NCBI RefSeq assembly: GCF_902167145.1
Contig: NC_050104.1
Location: 109,751,849 to 109,815,848, forward strand
DNA from: Zea mays
Lineage: Eukaryota > Streptophyta > Magnoliopsida > Poales > Poaceae
DNA: 64,000 nucleotides
Reading direction: 5' to 3'
Within the stretch, counting starts at the first letter, position 1. Each line of letters opens with the position of its first letter. Position numbers and translations under genes: made by a program. Positions 10,849 through 23,071 of the stretch are shown in pieces. A model generated the notes under the pieces. The model was not told the DNA's origin. It made no database searches and saw only the letters and a program-made list of their open reading frames with translations.

Positions 10849-11167
10849 ATGAGCTCCGGCGGCTGCTCGACGTGCCTCGAGGTCATCTTCGCCGCCATCC
10901 TCCCGCCGCTCGGCGTCTTCTTCCGCTACGGCTGCTGCAGCGTAAGCATTTCTCGCCTCCACGCGCCACGCGACGCGACGACGACACCGTTCGTTTCTAA
11001 TAAGCCTCTCTCTCTGCGTACGTGTGCAGTCCGAGTTCTTCGTCTCCCTCCTCCTGACGCTGCTGTGCTACGTCCCCGGCGTCGCGTACTCCCTCTACGT
11101 CATCCTCCGGACGCCGCCCGAGCCGCCGGGCATCGACGGGGAGCGGCCCTACGACATGCTCGCCTGA
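10849..11167 (+). CDS. PMP3/RCI2 (LTI6-type) small hydrophobic plasma-membrane protein
   Basis: Exon 1 is 10849-10941 (31 codons) and exon 2 is 11030-11167 (45 codons plus stop); the phase-0 intron has GT...AG borders. The 76-residue product has the UPF0057/Pmp3 pattern: a first membrane span with VIFAAILPPLGVFFRYGC, a short loop, then a second span with LLLTLLCYVPGVAYSLYVIL. Family members are two-span plasma-membrane proteins that modulate membrane potential and Na+/K+ balance and are often cold- or salt-induced. Typical short members have 52-57 residues; this one has a longer N-terminus with three Cys in the first part of exon 1 and a hydrophilic C-tail (TPPEPPGIDGERPYDMLA), so it belongs to the long-tail class. 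The ATG is the first in frame and gives the expected short N-terminus. It looks intact. Confidence 0.92.
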
Positions 11168-11377
11168 CGGCTTTGCTTGTACTTGTACAGCTCCACCCAA
11201 CAACAACAACGCGTAGGCCTGTGCAATGCAACACACACTCGCTGTATGTAGTAGCTGTAGGTAGCAGGTAGCGGCTCAGGACATTCCTGACTGTGTTCTC
11301 CAGCGTCACGTACGTCCCTGTTCCTCGTCGCGTGTGATGACTGTGCAATTGTTGGTCATTGGTTTGCTGATTCTTTC

Positions 11378-11782
11378 GATCAGTTTATCACGAACAGTAG
11401 GGTGCTGCCGTGCTGGACTGCTGCTCGTCTGTTTGCCGATCACGCAGCAGTTGGTGGTAATTGGCAACTGATATAAAATTTATGCGTGTACTCATGTATA
11501 AATCCCAACCAGTAATGCGGTTGGAATTAAAAGAAAGGTATTGTTTGGATATGGTTTACGGCTACGCTATTCCCACTAAGGTCTTGTTCGGTTAATCCCA
11601 TTACCCATGGATTGTACGGGATTGGAAAAATTTAAGAAGAAGTTTGACTTGCTTGGGATTCAAACCCATCCAATCCCACTCAATCCACATGGATTGGGAG
11701 CTAACCGAACAAGCCCTAATAATGATATTTGTAGACACCGTTAGGTCTTCCCATTCGCATTCGCATGTGGATCGGATAGGAC
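11378..11782 (+). repeat. Direct-repeat copy A (gene 3' flank), contains MITE
   Basis: Sequence from GATCAGTTTATCACGAAC to CATGTGGATCGGATAGGAC is repeated at 12392-12666 with few differences. Copy A carries an extra 137-bp MITE (11580-11716). It lies directly 3' of the PMP3-like gene. Confidence 0.9.
11580..11716. mobile_element. Tourist-like MITE (137 bp) with empty site in copy A'
   Basis: TIRs are GGTCTTGTTCGGTTA and, reversed, GGGCTTGTTCGGTTA. TAA flanks both sides (11577-11579 and 11717-11719). The paralogous copy at about 12590 reads straight through without the insert, which confirms insertion and boundaries. Confidence 0.9.
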
Positions 11783-12391
11783 CTGGGGTGTGGGGGTGGG
11801 GCATAATTAGGGACACCCGAATTACTCCTTAACAAACGCATTTAGAGAAATAAGAATTAAACTTTCGAGAGGTAACAGTCGAGCCACCTATAAGAAACCG
11901 AGACATCCCCGAGGGTCTCTCACCTCGAGCAGGGCTCCGCCTCGCTCGAAGTCAACACCACTCACTCCGTCTCGCCCAATGTCGCCTCAGCCCAGTTCGT
12001 CTCGCCCGAGCCGGCCTCAAGCAGATAAAACAAGGACACTCGAAAATAGGCAGGGACATGTGCATTTAATGCGTGTGCCAACCCGCGTTGTGGCAGCGGA
12101 ACACAGTGGTAGACAAGATAGCAATCACGTCTAAGTGCAGCGATATGATTACGTCTGTGCCAAACTGTGCGCGCACGCCACCTGACGTCCTCCGATGGGA
12201 CGCCTAATACGACAAGCCGAGCGAACGAGTCTTCGAGCACAACCTCTCCGCCTCGCCCGACCCAAGTTTAAGCCCTCAAACAAATTCTTCGTCTCGCCCG
12301 AGCTTGGCCTCGGTCATCAACTACACCGCGAATCCCAAAGACGGCCACTACATCAGACTGTAGCGCACGTCTCGATATAGGAATCCATTGT
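11783..12391 (+). mobile_element. LTR fragment between the two repeat copies
   Basis: It begins near 11788 with GGGGCATAATTAGGGACACCC, like the start of the LTR at 4861 (CATAATTAGGGGTACCC), and shares the CTCGCCCGAGCC-rich texture of gypsy U3 regions. No matching 3' end and no internal sequence are seen, so it is a truncated LTR of unassigned family. Confidence 0.6.
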
Positions 12392-12666
12392 GATCAGTTT
12401 ATCACGAACAGTAGGGTGCTGCCGTGCTGGACTGCTGCTCATATGTTTGCCGATCACGCAGCAGTTGGTGGTAATTGGCAATTGATATAAAATTTATGCG
12501 TGTACTCATGTATAAATCCCAACCAGTAATGCGGTTGGAATTAAAAGAAATGTACTGTTTGGATATGGTTTACCACTACGCTGTTCCCGATAATAATGAT
12601 ATTTTTAGACACAGTTAGGCCTTCCCATTCCAGCCTTATGTGCGTTGCATGTGGATCGCATAGGAC
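12392..12666 (+). repeat. Direct-repeat copy A' (empty MITE site)
   Basis: Second copy of the 11378-11782 sequence without the MITE. It ends at CATGTGGATCGCATAGGAC, after which the two flanks differ. Confidence 0.9.
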
Positions 12667-12871
12667 TTACAGAGATTAAATTTATTTCTATTTAATATTA
12701 ACTAACAATGGACTGCTAACCGAGGTTTGGAGGAGGTTGAGAGGGATTAGAAGCTACAGATTTAAACTCCTCGATCCCCTTCAATCTATATGGATTAAGA
12801 TTAAAACTAATAAACCCTTTGTTGATCACCTGTTAAACCTCTTGCGAGTAACCATAACATGGCAATACAAT
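12667..12871 (+). other. AT-rich spacer, nothing recognised
   Basis: No supported gene. It contains short palindromic stretches such as CAATCTATATGGATTAAG, possibly an old MITE remnant. Confidence 0.4.
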
Positions 12872-13471
12872 TGTTGGGGACTTATTCTCAAATGCTATGA
12901 ATTAAGAACAAGGCAACACAAAATGTTAGCCCTTCGTCTTTCGAAACATTATTTTCCTTAGGACATAATGATCTTCAGACGAAGGTCATGAAAAACATAC
13001 CTTCATGATTGCAGTTTATATTAACGAAAGGAGAAGCATGTAAAACACAGAAGATAACATGAATGATTATGTAACATTATTAATTCATCTTTTATTATAT
13101 TATCATAAATAAACAGAAATAATACAAAATTACTTTTGTACTTTTGGCTTGACAGAAGAGAAGAGTACAAGCGTAATACACAAGCGAGTACAAGTCAGCG
13201 TGAACAGTATGGGGTATTGTTCATCTATTTATAGGCACAGGTCGTAGCCTGTGTGAAATTACATTGATGTCCTTTACAACTAGTTACAATTATGACACAA
13301 ATTATCATGGGTCGATCGGTCTTTTCATCTTTAAGTCGGTGCAACCCTTCGTCTCAAGGCGTATCGCTATACCGAAGCTCCGTGGATGGTAGCTTCGGTG
13401 TTGCTTCTGTGTTGATCTTCCGAAGGTGTTTCTTCTTACAGGATCTTCGGTGACGAAGCAGACCTCCAACA
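12872..13471 (-). repeat. 3' LTR of Grande-like element 1
   Basis: It starts TGTTGGGGACTTATTCTC and ends CCTCCAACA. On the minus strand a TATA-like TATAAATAG lies at 13225-13233. The neighbouring sequence at 13472-13489 reads on the minus strand as GCACCGCGAAGGGGCTAC, the polypurine tract. Confidence 0.88.
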
Positions 13472-13715
13472 GTAGCCCCTTCGCGGTGCTAGATCGTTTT
13501 TTGTAACGAGCTTGATCCGTGAAAAATTCTCCAAAGGCTTCGGAATGCCGAGAAACGATTAAAATATTTCGAGCGTGAGGTGGTCCCACCATACGACGGG
13601 TACGCGCGATCTGGTGATTCACCTTCTCGCGCACTGTGGTCCACCGTTCAGTGGGTGAGGGCGACTGTTCAGCGTGTGCGAGTGGCTTGACGATTCACCT
13701 TGCCACCTGCAGCAC

Positions 13716-13724
13716 TATATAAAC
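13716..13724 (+). promoter_or_regulatory. TATA box of the antisense gene in element 1
   Basis: TATATAAAC lies 208 bp upstream of the antisense ORF ATG at 13924. The same motif in the same place is present in element 2 (44801-44809, minus strand), so it is conserved between copies. Confidence 0.6.
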
Positions 13725-13923
13725 AGAGAATAGGTGTGAAGTTACCACAGCATTTACTACTATTGTACTGTTGTGCTGCTGAAAAATTTGACCATAGCCA
13801 AAGCTTATTCATCGTATTCTCAATCAAAGCATCGTCTTGTTTTAGCTTCGTTATAAGAGGGAGCTTCAGCAAAATTGCAAAAAGTCATCAACTTTGTCAA
13901 AACCGTGAGAAATTCAGTATCAA

Positions 13924-16866
13924 ATGGCCAGAGTGCGTTCAACAGTTAGAATTACACGCGACGGAGAGGAGGCCGAAGCTGCTGAGACTGCCCCAATCTC
14001 CAAAATAATGAGGCAGTCGGGACTGGTTGCGACGGAGGGTGCCTCTGACGAAGGTGCACCTGCTGCCGAAGCTGAACAGGCTGATATTGAAGAGGGTGAT
14101 GCTGGTGAAGAAGAGATAGATTATAACACCATTATGCCATCCAAACTCAGCCACTTGGACTTTAGAAAGTCGACTGTCTCCGAAGCCGATATGCCCATGA
14201 TGATAAAGCTAGGCTACTTCGGGGAAGCCGAGAAGAAGCTGATTCGTTTTGGCGGGGAAGAAACTACTTCGAAGCCAGAAAATGATGAGGTTGTAGTTTA
14301 CAGAAGTTTCTTCAAAGCAGGATTGAGGTTTCCTTTGCATGAAATGATTGGGGATGTTTTGAAAGATTTCGAAATTTATATTCATCAGCTGAATCCTAAC
14401 GCCATTGTTAGGCTCAGCGTCTTTATCTGGGCTCTCTGAAGCCAAGGAGTGAACCCGCTTGCCGAAGATTTCTGCCGGGTGCACGAGCTTCACTATCAGA
14501 CGAAGGCTAGAGAAGATGGGCTGCATGAGAATTTCGGCTGCTACAACTTTGCTTACCGCAAAGACATGAAGACTCTGGTGATCAGCTATCGCACCAAATG
14601 GCCAACCGGCTGGAAGAATGAGTGGTTTTATGTTAAGGTTGATGAGGAGAAGGAGAAGATAGTTCAGAGCCCACTGGACCTAACCTTCGAGTTAACTAGG
14701 CCCCTATGCGACATGTTGAAAGGGTCACCATGCCGAGAAGCTGTGGGCGAATTCCGAGTTGTGTCTGAGCATATCGGTACTAGAGATTTGGTGCAGGAAT
14801 ACTTAGCCAATAGAGTGTTTCCGACGTTAAAGGAATGGAATATACCGAAGCTTAAAGGAGAAAAGAAAAAGAATGAACTTGTTTGACTGCCCTATCACTT
14901 CAAGTTCAAGAAACATTTCAAAGAGTCTTGCCAAGAATGGTTGGAAATGATTGAAGCTATGTGCAATGAATTTTTGGGCAACTACACTAAGAAAGAAGAT
15001 CAATTGATGACAGCGGCCTTCGGCACCCGACCGAAACGAAGGCTGAATTGAGTAATGGATGCCCTGAAATTTGAATATCCTGACTATGAACGGTTAAGCA
15101 CGGGTGCCGAAGGGCCAAAGCGAAAAAGAGTTGTCAGTGTCATGAAGAAGCAAGCTGCTAGAATGATAGAAGAAGATGAGAAAGCTTTGAGAAAGAAAAA
15201 ATCCAGCCCTGAGCCGAAGGTGGCTATTTTGAAGAAAAGAAAAGCTTCGACTGCGAAGCCAAAAATAACTGATATAGAGGAAGAAATTCCTTCAACACCT
15301 CCTGTTGCTGACGTGGAGGAAATTTTTAAGGTAATGACCGAATCTTTACCTCTCAAGCTAAGTCCACTAGGGCCACAACAGATGAGGCTTTTACAGAAAA
15401 AGGAGGAGCCTGCGGCAATCAAGAAGCCTGCTGAAAAAAGGCGAAGGATCATTACTGTTATTGATGCTATTAAAGAGACGCCATCGTCGGCCTTGGCGTC
15501 AAAAACACCGGCTACCGAAGACACTGCAGCTACCGAGGCTGCCCCCGCCGAAGCTGCAACTGCCGAAGCTGAGACGGCCGAAGATACAAATCTGGAGGGC
15601 ACTTTTTCTGACATTGATAAGATGATTTTGAACATGGCTGCGGAAGAAGCTGCTACAGCTGCCGAAGAACCTCTGGTCCTAGCGCCCAGGAAAGAGAAGG
15701 AGATTGCTGAATATACTTCGGAGGAAAAGGATTTTAATTTTCAAAACATACTTGGGCAAAAGTTGTCTAAAGGTGAGAAGGAAGAACTGAGGGATTATGC
15801 AGTATCATGCGGCTACCAGCTAGGAGCATTGCTCTTCGGTGGCGTTGACGAAGAGAGCTTAGGATGCCTCCGGGACCGGACTGGAGCGAAGGTTGTCAGC
15901 ACTCTAGCGAAGAGCGTTGGCTTTCCGAAGCTTGAGACCGACCTCAGCAGATACCGCGGCAACATATCGCCGATAGCTTATTTTATTCTAATTTCAAGGT
16001 AAAGCTCTTATCTTAACTTTTTGTTGTTTTCGAGATGAAGGTCACTTCTGGTGAAGGTTATTTTTTCAGAGTTTACTACTAAGTAAAACCTTGAGGATGC
16101 AACAAGATCTCGAGGACAAGAAAAATGAGATTCTAATTGAGGGCCTAGAGGGCAAAATTAAAGATCACGAAGCTGCTCTGGAGAAGAAGGATTTCATGAT
16201 TCAAACAATGGAGGGTTCGTTGGCAGAAGCCCAAACCGAGATTGCTAGATTAAACAGCAAACTCTCCACGAAATCAAAAAGCTTCGAACAAGAGAAGAAG
16301 GATTTTGATGCAAAGCTTGAAGCTGAAGTTACAAAGAGTTCGAACTTGCAGAAGTCATTGAAGGAACTTCAGGATAAGTGTTTGAACTTCGGCAACAGTT
16401 GCGTGCAACGACTGAAGCAGGTCTTCAACTCTGTTGGAGCCAGTTCTGAAAAATTTAAACCTTCAGCTGAAAATCTGCCAGACATATTTGATCACATTGA
16501 AGGCGAAGTTGATGCTCTTGATGAAGTCATAGCTGGGCATGGTGACTTCTGTGCTCTGCTAGCTTCTCGTGGCACGGCTGTTGCTTTTATGAAGGCTGGT
16601 TGCACGCACGGGAATACTATAAACAGGCCGAACTTCAGTTTATCACCAGCGGACTTGAATGACATCCCCGACCTAGCCCGAAGCATTGGGAACAGATTCG
16701 TAACTCAAATTTGGGCAAAGGGTGGACGAAGCTTGGCTGGTGACGAAGCTCGAAGTCACCTTAAACCGGTAATAAACTCATACCTTGTGCTTACCTTTTC
16801 CTTGAAACTTGAATTTACCTTATAACGCTTTGTTATGTACAAGATGACGAAGCCGAGGAGCAATAA
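13924..16866 (+). pseudogene. Antisense 'gypsy-type transposon' protein gene (Transposase_28-like), element 1
   Basis: Three exons are inferred: 13924-15998, 16070-16768 and 16843-16866, aligned with element 2. The first part is acidic and contains a conserved block with SFFKAGLRFPLHEMI, QLNPNAIVRLSVFIWAL and FGCYNFAY, matching the Pfam family called putative gypsy-type transposon (PF04195) from memory. Then come a Lys-rich segment, an Ala/Glu-rich region and a coiled coil (about 16091-16400). In-frame TGA codons at 14437, 14884 and 15049 all look like CGA-to-TGA. One base is lost near 15955, and the last acceptor AG is changed. The copy is not functional. It is transcribed, if at all, opposite to pol from its own TATA box. 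Its role in the element is unknown. Confidence 0.7.
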
Positions 16867-17329
16867 GCCAAAGCTTGGCGGATGATCCGAAGCTTAGCAG
16901 ATGGTGATGAAGCCGAAGACATTGCTGTGAAAAAACTCTAGAGAAACTCTTGAATTATCCTTGTAAAGAATACTGTAATTTAAGAATCAGATACTACTCT
17001 GTAAATTTGTCCATACCTTGTAATATATTTTTACCTTTCCGTCCATGTATGAGCTGCTTTGATGTGGATGAAACTTGTATTTTTTGAGCCGAAGACGAAA
17101 AACACCTTCCCTTCTTTTCGTACAGAACAAAGCATAAATTTGCTTTCTTTCCTTTCGCCGAAGACTTATCCTTAGAGCCGAAGCAACTGTTTGTATCTGT
17201 ATGATATGATGATGATGATCCTATGTATGTCTAAATGAATGTATATGAATGCAATGAATGATGTGATGCATTGTGCAAATGAATGTCCAGACACACGCTT
17301 ACGAAGCCACATCAAAACTCCTCATTCCC

Positions 17330-17660
17330 TTAGGAATGACTGAAATCTCTTTGTCGTTTATTTTTCGGCTGCACCACTTATTTTTCGGTGTAAGTTCTGC
17401 ATCCCCTTAGGAACGTCTTTTGAACTTCTTCGCCTTCTATTTCGGCAGTATCACCGTTGACTTTTCGGTGTAAGTTCTGCATTCCCTTAGGAACGTCTTT
17501 TGAACTTCTTCGCCTTATATTTCAGCGGTATTTGGCTCTGCATTCCCTTAGGAACGACTTTTGAGCAGAAAACTTACGCTGCGCTCCCTTAGGAACGACT
17601 TTTTGTAGCTTCGTCGTGCTCTGCATCCCTTTAGGGACGACTTCCGAGCTTCTTCCTGTT
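17330..17660 (+). repeat. Degenerate minisatellite between the convergent genes, element 1
   Basis: The motif CCCTTAGGAACGTCTTTTGA and variants recurs at least five times, with units of about 80 bp decaying to shorter ones. It corresponds to the 81-bp array in element 2 (40990-41225). Confidence 0.75.
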
Positions 17661-17846
17661 TTTTTTCTTTTCTGCACTCGATGGTGCATGCTCAGATTTT
17701 ATATTTTACATATTTTTTGGGGGATTTTGCTCTCATAAAGCTAGATAAGAAAGGAAAAATTACAAACTATGGCCCCATTAAAAACCTTTCTCCCCCTTTG
17801 GAAAGGAAAAGGGTGTCATAGAAAAAATGAAAAAGATTACATCAAG

Positions 17847-20800
17847 TTACACATAATATCGTCGTAGCTCATCCATATTCCAAGATCTAGGAATGTCGTT
17901 ACCATCCATATCCTTCAATCTGTAAGAACCGGGTCTTGACGAAGATACCACCAAAAAGGGTCCTTCCCACTTCAGCTGTAGCTTGCCTACTATGTCTGGA
18001 TTGGCCACTCTCCAAAGTACCAAATGCCCTGGCTTAATGTTTTTCAGCCATACTTTTCTGTCACGCCATTTTATTGTTTTGGCTTGATATTTATTGATAT
18101 TCTCCACAACCTGAAGTCTTGTCCCTTCTATAGCATCTTTTGCCACAGAATGATCAGCTTCGTCCTCTGCCGAAGCTACTGTTCTAATTGACCCTGCCTT
18201 AGCTTCTTCTGGGGTTATAGCTTCGTTACCAAACAATAACTTGAATGGTGTAAAACATGTTGACCTTGATATAGTTGTATTGTGGCTCCACACCACTTTA
18301 ATCAATTCTTCTGGCCACTTTTCTATGGGTTGATTGAAGATTAACTTCATTATTCCCGTCATTATAATACCATTTGCTCTTTCGACTAACCCGTTTGACT
18401 CTGGGTGCCTGACTGATGCAAAATGAATCTTCGTACCAATCTGGTCGCAGAAATCTTTGAAAGTTTCGGCATCAAACTGTGTTCCATTGTCCACAGTTAT
18501 AGCCTTCGGTACGCCGAAGCGACAAACGATATTTTGCCAGAAGGATTTCTGGACTGTAACCGAAGTTATTGTAGCCAAAGGCTTTGCTTCAATCCACTTA
18601 GAAAAATATTCTACAGCCACCACGACATATTTCAAATTACCTTGTGCTGGTGGAAGTGGGCCTAACAAGTCCAGGCCCCATCTTTGCAATGGCCAGGTTG
18701 GTTGTATTAACTGAGTCAATGACGAAGGTTGTTTTTGGTCCCTTGCACATTTTTGACAATTTTCACACTTTTGGACCAGATCTGCTGCATCCAAAGCTGC
18801 CTTCGGCCAGTAAAATCCATGTCTAAAAACCTTTCCTAGCAAAGGCCTAGACCCAATATGAGATCCACACAATCCTGCATGTATCTCCTTCATTAGTTCT
18901 ATACCTTCGGTTCTGGATAAACACTTGAGAAGGGGGGAACAAACTCCATGTTTGTATAATTCCCCTTCTATTATGATATATGGTCTTGTTCTTGCTTCCA
19001 TTCTTTTATTATAAACTTCGTCATCCGAGAGGCAATTACCCTGGAAAAAAGATATGATTTCAGTCCTCCAATCTTCACTATGTACTGAAGAAATGGCGAG
19101 CACTGCTCTCTCCATGAGTTCAACCGAAGGTGCCTTTATTGTTTCAAAAAATACTTCTGAAGGTAGAGGGAGCCCCTGAGCCGCTGATTTGGCTAACAGA
19201 TCTGCATGCTCATTTTCGCCTCTTGGAATGTTCTTGACAGAGAAACCTTCGAAAGAAGCCTCCAACCTTCGAACTGTATCCAGATATTTTTCAAGCTTCG
19301 GATCTCTTGCCTTGCTACTTTTATCTACATCGCCAGAAATGACTTGAGAATCAGTTTTTAGAATAGCCCTTCTTATTCCCATTGCCCTTAACTTCCTAAG
19401 CCCCAACAAGAGTGCTTCGTATTCGGCAATATTATTTGTACAACTAAAATCTATTTTGGCTGTATAACATGTTCTGACTTTCGAAGGTGCTACTAGAACA
19501 GTAGCTGCTCCTGTGCCGAAGGTTCCCCAAGAACCATCGCAGAACACAGTCCAAGCTTCGGCATCTTTATTTATCTCTTCTTCCTGAGCCCCTGGCGTCC
19601 AATCAGCAATGAAGTCTACTAACGCCTGGGACTAAATTGAAGATCTATGCACATAATCAATGGTGAATTCATTAAGCTCTGCAGCCCATTTTCCAATTCT
19701 TCCAGTAGCCTCTCTGTTCCTCATGATGTCCTTTAGAGGTTGTGACGAAGGAACAATTATGTGGTATGCTTGGAAATAATGTCGAAGCTTTCTGGAAGCC
19801 ATTAACATAGCATATAATACCTTCTCCAATTCTGTGTAATTTTTCTTTGATGGACTTAAAACTTCAGAGACGAAGTATATTGGTGCTTGTTTTTTAGCCT
19901 GACCATCTAGCTTCTCTTGTACCAATGCCGCACTCACTACAGAATGCGAAGCTGCCACATATAAGAGCAATGGAGCCCCTGGCGCGGGTGGAGTTAATGT
20001 TGTTAATTCAATCAAATATTGTTTCAACTCTTCAAAAGCTTTTTGTTGTGTCGGGCCCCATTGAAAGACTTTGGCTAACTTCAGTATTTCAAAAAATGGC
20101 AGATTTATTTCCGCTGATCTGGATATGAATCTGTTTAATGATGCTAATCTTCCTGCCAGACGTTGAGCCTCTTTCTTCGTGCTTGGTGGCTCCATCCGAA
20201 GGATAGCTTTGATCTTGCTTGGGTTAGCTTCAATTCCTTTCGTTGATACCAGACAGCCAAGGAACTTGCCTTTTTTCACTCCAAAAACACATTTTTCTGG
20301 ATTTAATTTCAGGCCAGCTTGCCTGAAATTGGCAAATGTTTCTTGCAAATCAGCAATGTGATTTTCTTGCTTCGTGCTTTTCACTATGATATCATCAACA
20401 TAAGTCGGCACATTTCTGCCTATCTAGGAATGAAGGACCTTGGCTGTCATTCTGCTGAAGCTTCCTCCAGCATTTTTGAGCCCCTCAGGCATCCAAAGAT
20501 AGCAATAGGTGCCACTAGGAGTTATGAAGCTAGTCTTCGGCTCATCTTCCTTCTTCATCCAGATTTGATGATAGCCTGAATTACAATCCAATAGACTCAT
20601 GAGCTCTGAAGAAGCTGCTGCATCTACAAGAGAGTCTATTCTTGGTAGCGAGAATTCGTCTTTTGGGCATGCCTTGTTAAGATCTGTGAAGTCAATGCAC
20701 ATTCTCCATTTGCCATTGGCCTTCTTCACCATGACAGTATTGGCTAACCACTCTGGGTATTTTACCTCTCCGATAACACCAGCACTGAGAAGTCTTTTCA

Positions 20801-21794
20801 CTTCATTCCGAGCATCTTCGGCTTTATCATCAGACATTTTCCGAAGCCTCTGCTTTCTTGGCCTGAAAGATGGGTCCACATTAAGTAAATGTTCAATGAC
20901 ATCTCTGTTAACACCATAGAGATCATTGGCTAACCAAGCAAAGACATCTTTGTTGTTGAATAAAAATCTTATCAAAGTTTTCTCTTGATCTTCAGATAGC
21001 TGAGACCCCAGCAATACTTTTTGGTCTACTATGTCTTCACATAGAAGCATAGGCTTCGGTTGATCCGCCGAAGCAGCCTTCTCTCTTTTGTATTTGTACT
21101 GTTCATAGGCTTCGACTCCATCTATGTTATGAATTGCCTTTGAATCTGTCCAGTTTCCTTCGGCTTTTCAGGCAGCTTCCTGACTCCCATGAACAGCAAT
21201 GGGCCCTTGTTCCGAAGGTATCTTCATGTATAGATATGCTGAATGAAGTATTGCTTCGAAAGCATTAAGTGTCCCACGACCAATGATTGCATTGTAGGGT
21301 TATTCCATGTCAAAAATGTCAAACACAACCTGTTCAGTCCTTGTGTTGTGAACAAAGCCGAAGGTTACCGGCATTGTGATTTTGTCAAGTGCTACAATTT
21401 GCCTTCCTCCAAAGCCACATAGAGGATGTGTAGCATCATGGATCTTGTCCTCTAGTTCTTGCATCTGTCTGAAAGCCTTAGCAAATATGATATCTGCTGC
21501 ACTGCCTGTATCAACCAGAATATTATGGACCAAAAATCCCTTAATGACACAAGATATAACCATAGCATCATTATGAGGGTAATCTTTGAGCTGAAGGTCC
21601 TCCTGGGAGAAGGTGATTGGGATATGAGACCATTTTGACTTGATGAAGGGTCCCTTCACCCCAACATGCCGCACCATTCTCTGTGCTTCCTTCTTCTGCT
21701 TCTTGTTAGCCGGCTCTGAACCTGAGCCGCCTGTTATCAAGAGCACTAGCTTCGTAGCCGAAGGTGCTACGAGTTGGTTGTTGAACGAAGCCAT
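17847..21794 (-). pseudogene. pol of Grande-like element 1 (protease-RT-RNase H-integrase), no gag
   Basis: It reads right to left from an ATG at 21794. A short leader with a Lys-rich patch ([10 protein letters not shown]) runs directly into the aspartic protease (VDTGSAADI). RT has the intact catalytic motif YVDD; RNase H starts FCDGSWG; integrase has the HHCC zinc region and DDE residues in WGLDLLGP, VDNGTQFD and NGLVERANG. The frame ends at 17847. Stops break the frame at about 21298 (TAA), 21170 (TGA), 20422 (TAG) and 19632 (TAG), so it is dead. Compared with ordinary gypsy elements, the gag capsid domain between leader and protease is absent, as in element 2. Confidence 0.88.
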
Positions 21795-21812
21795 CAGCTC
21801 AAGAGTGGAAGT

Positions 21813-21828
21813 CCGGAGGTGGGCGCCA
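21813..21828 (-). other. Primer-binding site of element 1
   Basis: On the minus strand TGGCGCCCACCTCCGG lies one base inside the 5' LTR, the place for tRNA priming of reverse transcription. The same 16 bases occur in element 2. The tRNA species is not determined. Confidence 0.75.
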
Positions 21829-21829
21829 A

Positions 21830-22417
21830 TGTTAAGGACTTGTTCTTAAATGCTATGAATTAAGAACAAGGCAACACAAAATGTTACAGGTTAAAGCCCT
21901 TCGTATTTCAAAACATTATTTCCCTTAGGACATAATGATCTTCAGACGAAGGTCATGAAGGACATACCTTCATGATTGCAGTTTATATTAACGAAAGAAG
22001 CATGTAAAACACAGAAGATAACATGAATGATTATGTAACATTATTAATTCATCTTCTATTATATTATCATAAATAAACAGAAATAATACAAAATTACTTT
22101 TGTACCTTCGGCTTGACAGAAGAGAAGAGTACAAGCGTAATGCACAAGCGAGTACAAGTCGGTGTTTCATCTATTTATAGGCACAGGTCGCAGCCTATGT
22201 GAAATTACATTGATGTCCTTTACAACTAGTTACAATCATGACACAAATTATCATGGGTTGATCGGTCTTTTCATCTTTAAGTCGGTGCAACCCTTCGTCT
22301 CAAGGCGTATCGTTATGACGAAGCTCTGTGGATGGTAGCTTCGGCGTTGCTTCTGTGTTGATCTTCCGAAGGTGTTTCTTCTTACAGGACCTTCGGCGAT
22401 GAAGCAGACCCCCAACA
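21830..22417 (-). repeat. 5' LTR of Grande-like element 1
   Basis: 588 bp; its plus-strand start is changed to TGTTAAGGACTT and it ends CCCAACA. The minus-strand TATA (TATAAATAG) is at 22171-22179. Confidence 0.88.
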
Positions 22418-23068
22418 ATAATTAAACCAATAATATCTTCTCCCCTTGCCAATAAATGTAAGAAGCCAAGACTAGAAGAATGAAGATAATGAAAAGGGCG
22501 AATGAATGAATAGAATGCAAAGAAAACAGGTTAAGTAACATAATTATTCATATATCTTCTTGCACGAGTTGGATTACAAAATACCTTCGAAGCGCAAATG
22601 TGGGTTGCCCGAAGGTGAGTGGAGAAGGTGAGCTTTGGAGGCTAAGCCCTTTGAAGGTAGCGAGAATGCATGAAATGTCCCATCGAGTCATATACATTGA
22701 CGGTGTTCATCTATGTACAGGGATCTGACACTATATATCTTCGTATGAAATTATATAGATACCATGGACTCTTTCATAATAACTATACAATCACATGAGG
22801 TATTATTATTGTCTTTTTACTCAAAATACATGTTGAACATGTCTCTCTTGAGCTCCCTCGTCTTTTCAACGTCTGTTCTTAGTCGAAGGCTCCCTCTTCT
22901 TTTCAATGTCTATTCTTAGCCGAAGCTTTATTTGAACGCCACTCATCAAAGTGGGTTCCGATGATGCAACAACGCTTCTCTTCATCTGTGTTGACGAAGT
23001 CTCTCTTATTCCTTTGACTTGCCGAAGTACAAAACTGAAGCTCGCATCACCTGGCTCCCGAAACAAAC
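22418..23068 (+). other. Unclassified AT-rich stretch with GAAGG/CCGAAG motifs
   Basis: No gene is supported. Scattered CCGAAG and CTTCG motifs and a CTATGTACAGGGATCTGACA segment resemble the texture of gypsy LTRs, so an old LTR remnant is possible, but I found no paired end. Confidence 0.35.
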
Positions 23069-23071
23069 TTA

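Larger units (their letters stand above)
12872..22417 (-). mobile_element. Grande-like Ty3/gypsy element 1 (9.5 kb, reverse)
   Basis: LTRs of 600 bp (12872-13471) and 588 bp (21830-22417) begin TGTTGGGGACTT (TGTTAAGGACTT in the second) and end CCAACA. Flanking ACAAT (12867-12871) and ATAAT (22418-22422) are a 5-bp duplication with one mismatch. A primer-binding site abuts the right LTR, so transcription runs right to left. Inside are pol on the minus strand, an 81-bp-type minisatellite region, and an antisense gene on the plus strand. No gag is present between primer site and protease. LTR length and start fit maize Grande as I recall it. The LTRs differ by an 18-bp deletion, a short insertion and point changes. 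Confidence 0.88.

Noticed and set aside
10774..11271. 165-codon ORF over the PMP3-like gene
   Set aside because: Reads through the intron and out of the PMP3 frame; the spliced frame gives the family protein.
15084..15635. 183-codon minus-strand ORF inside the antisense gene of element 1
   Set aside because: Mirror of the Ala/Glu-rich coding region on the other strand; no domain.
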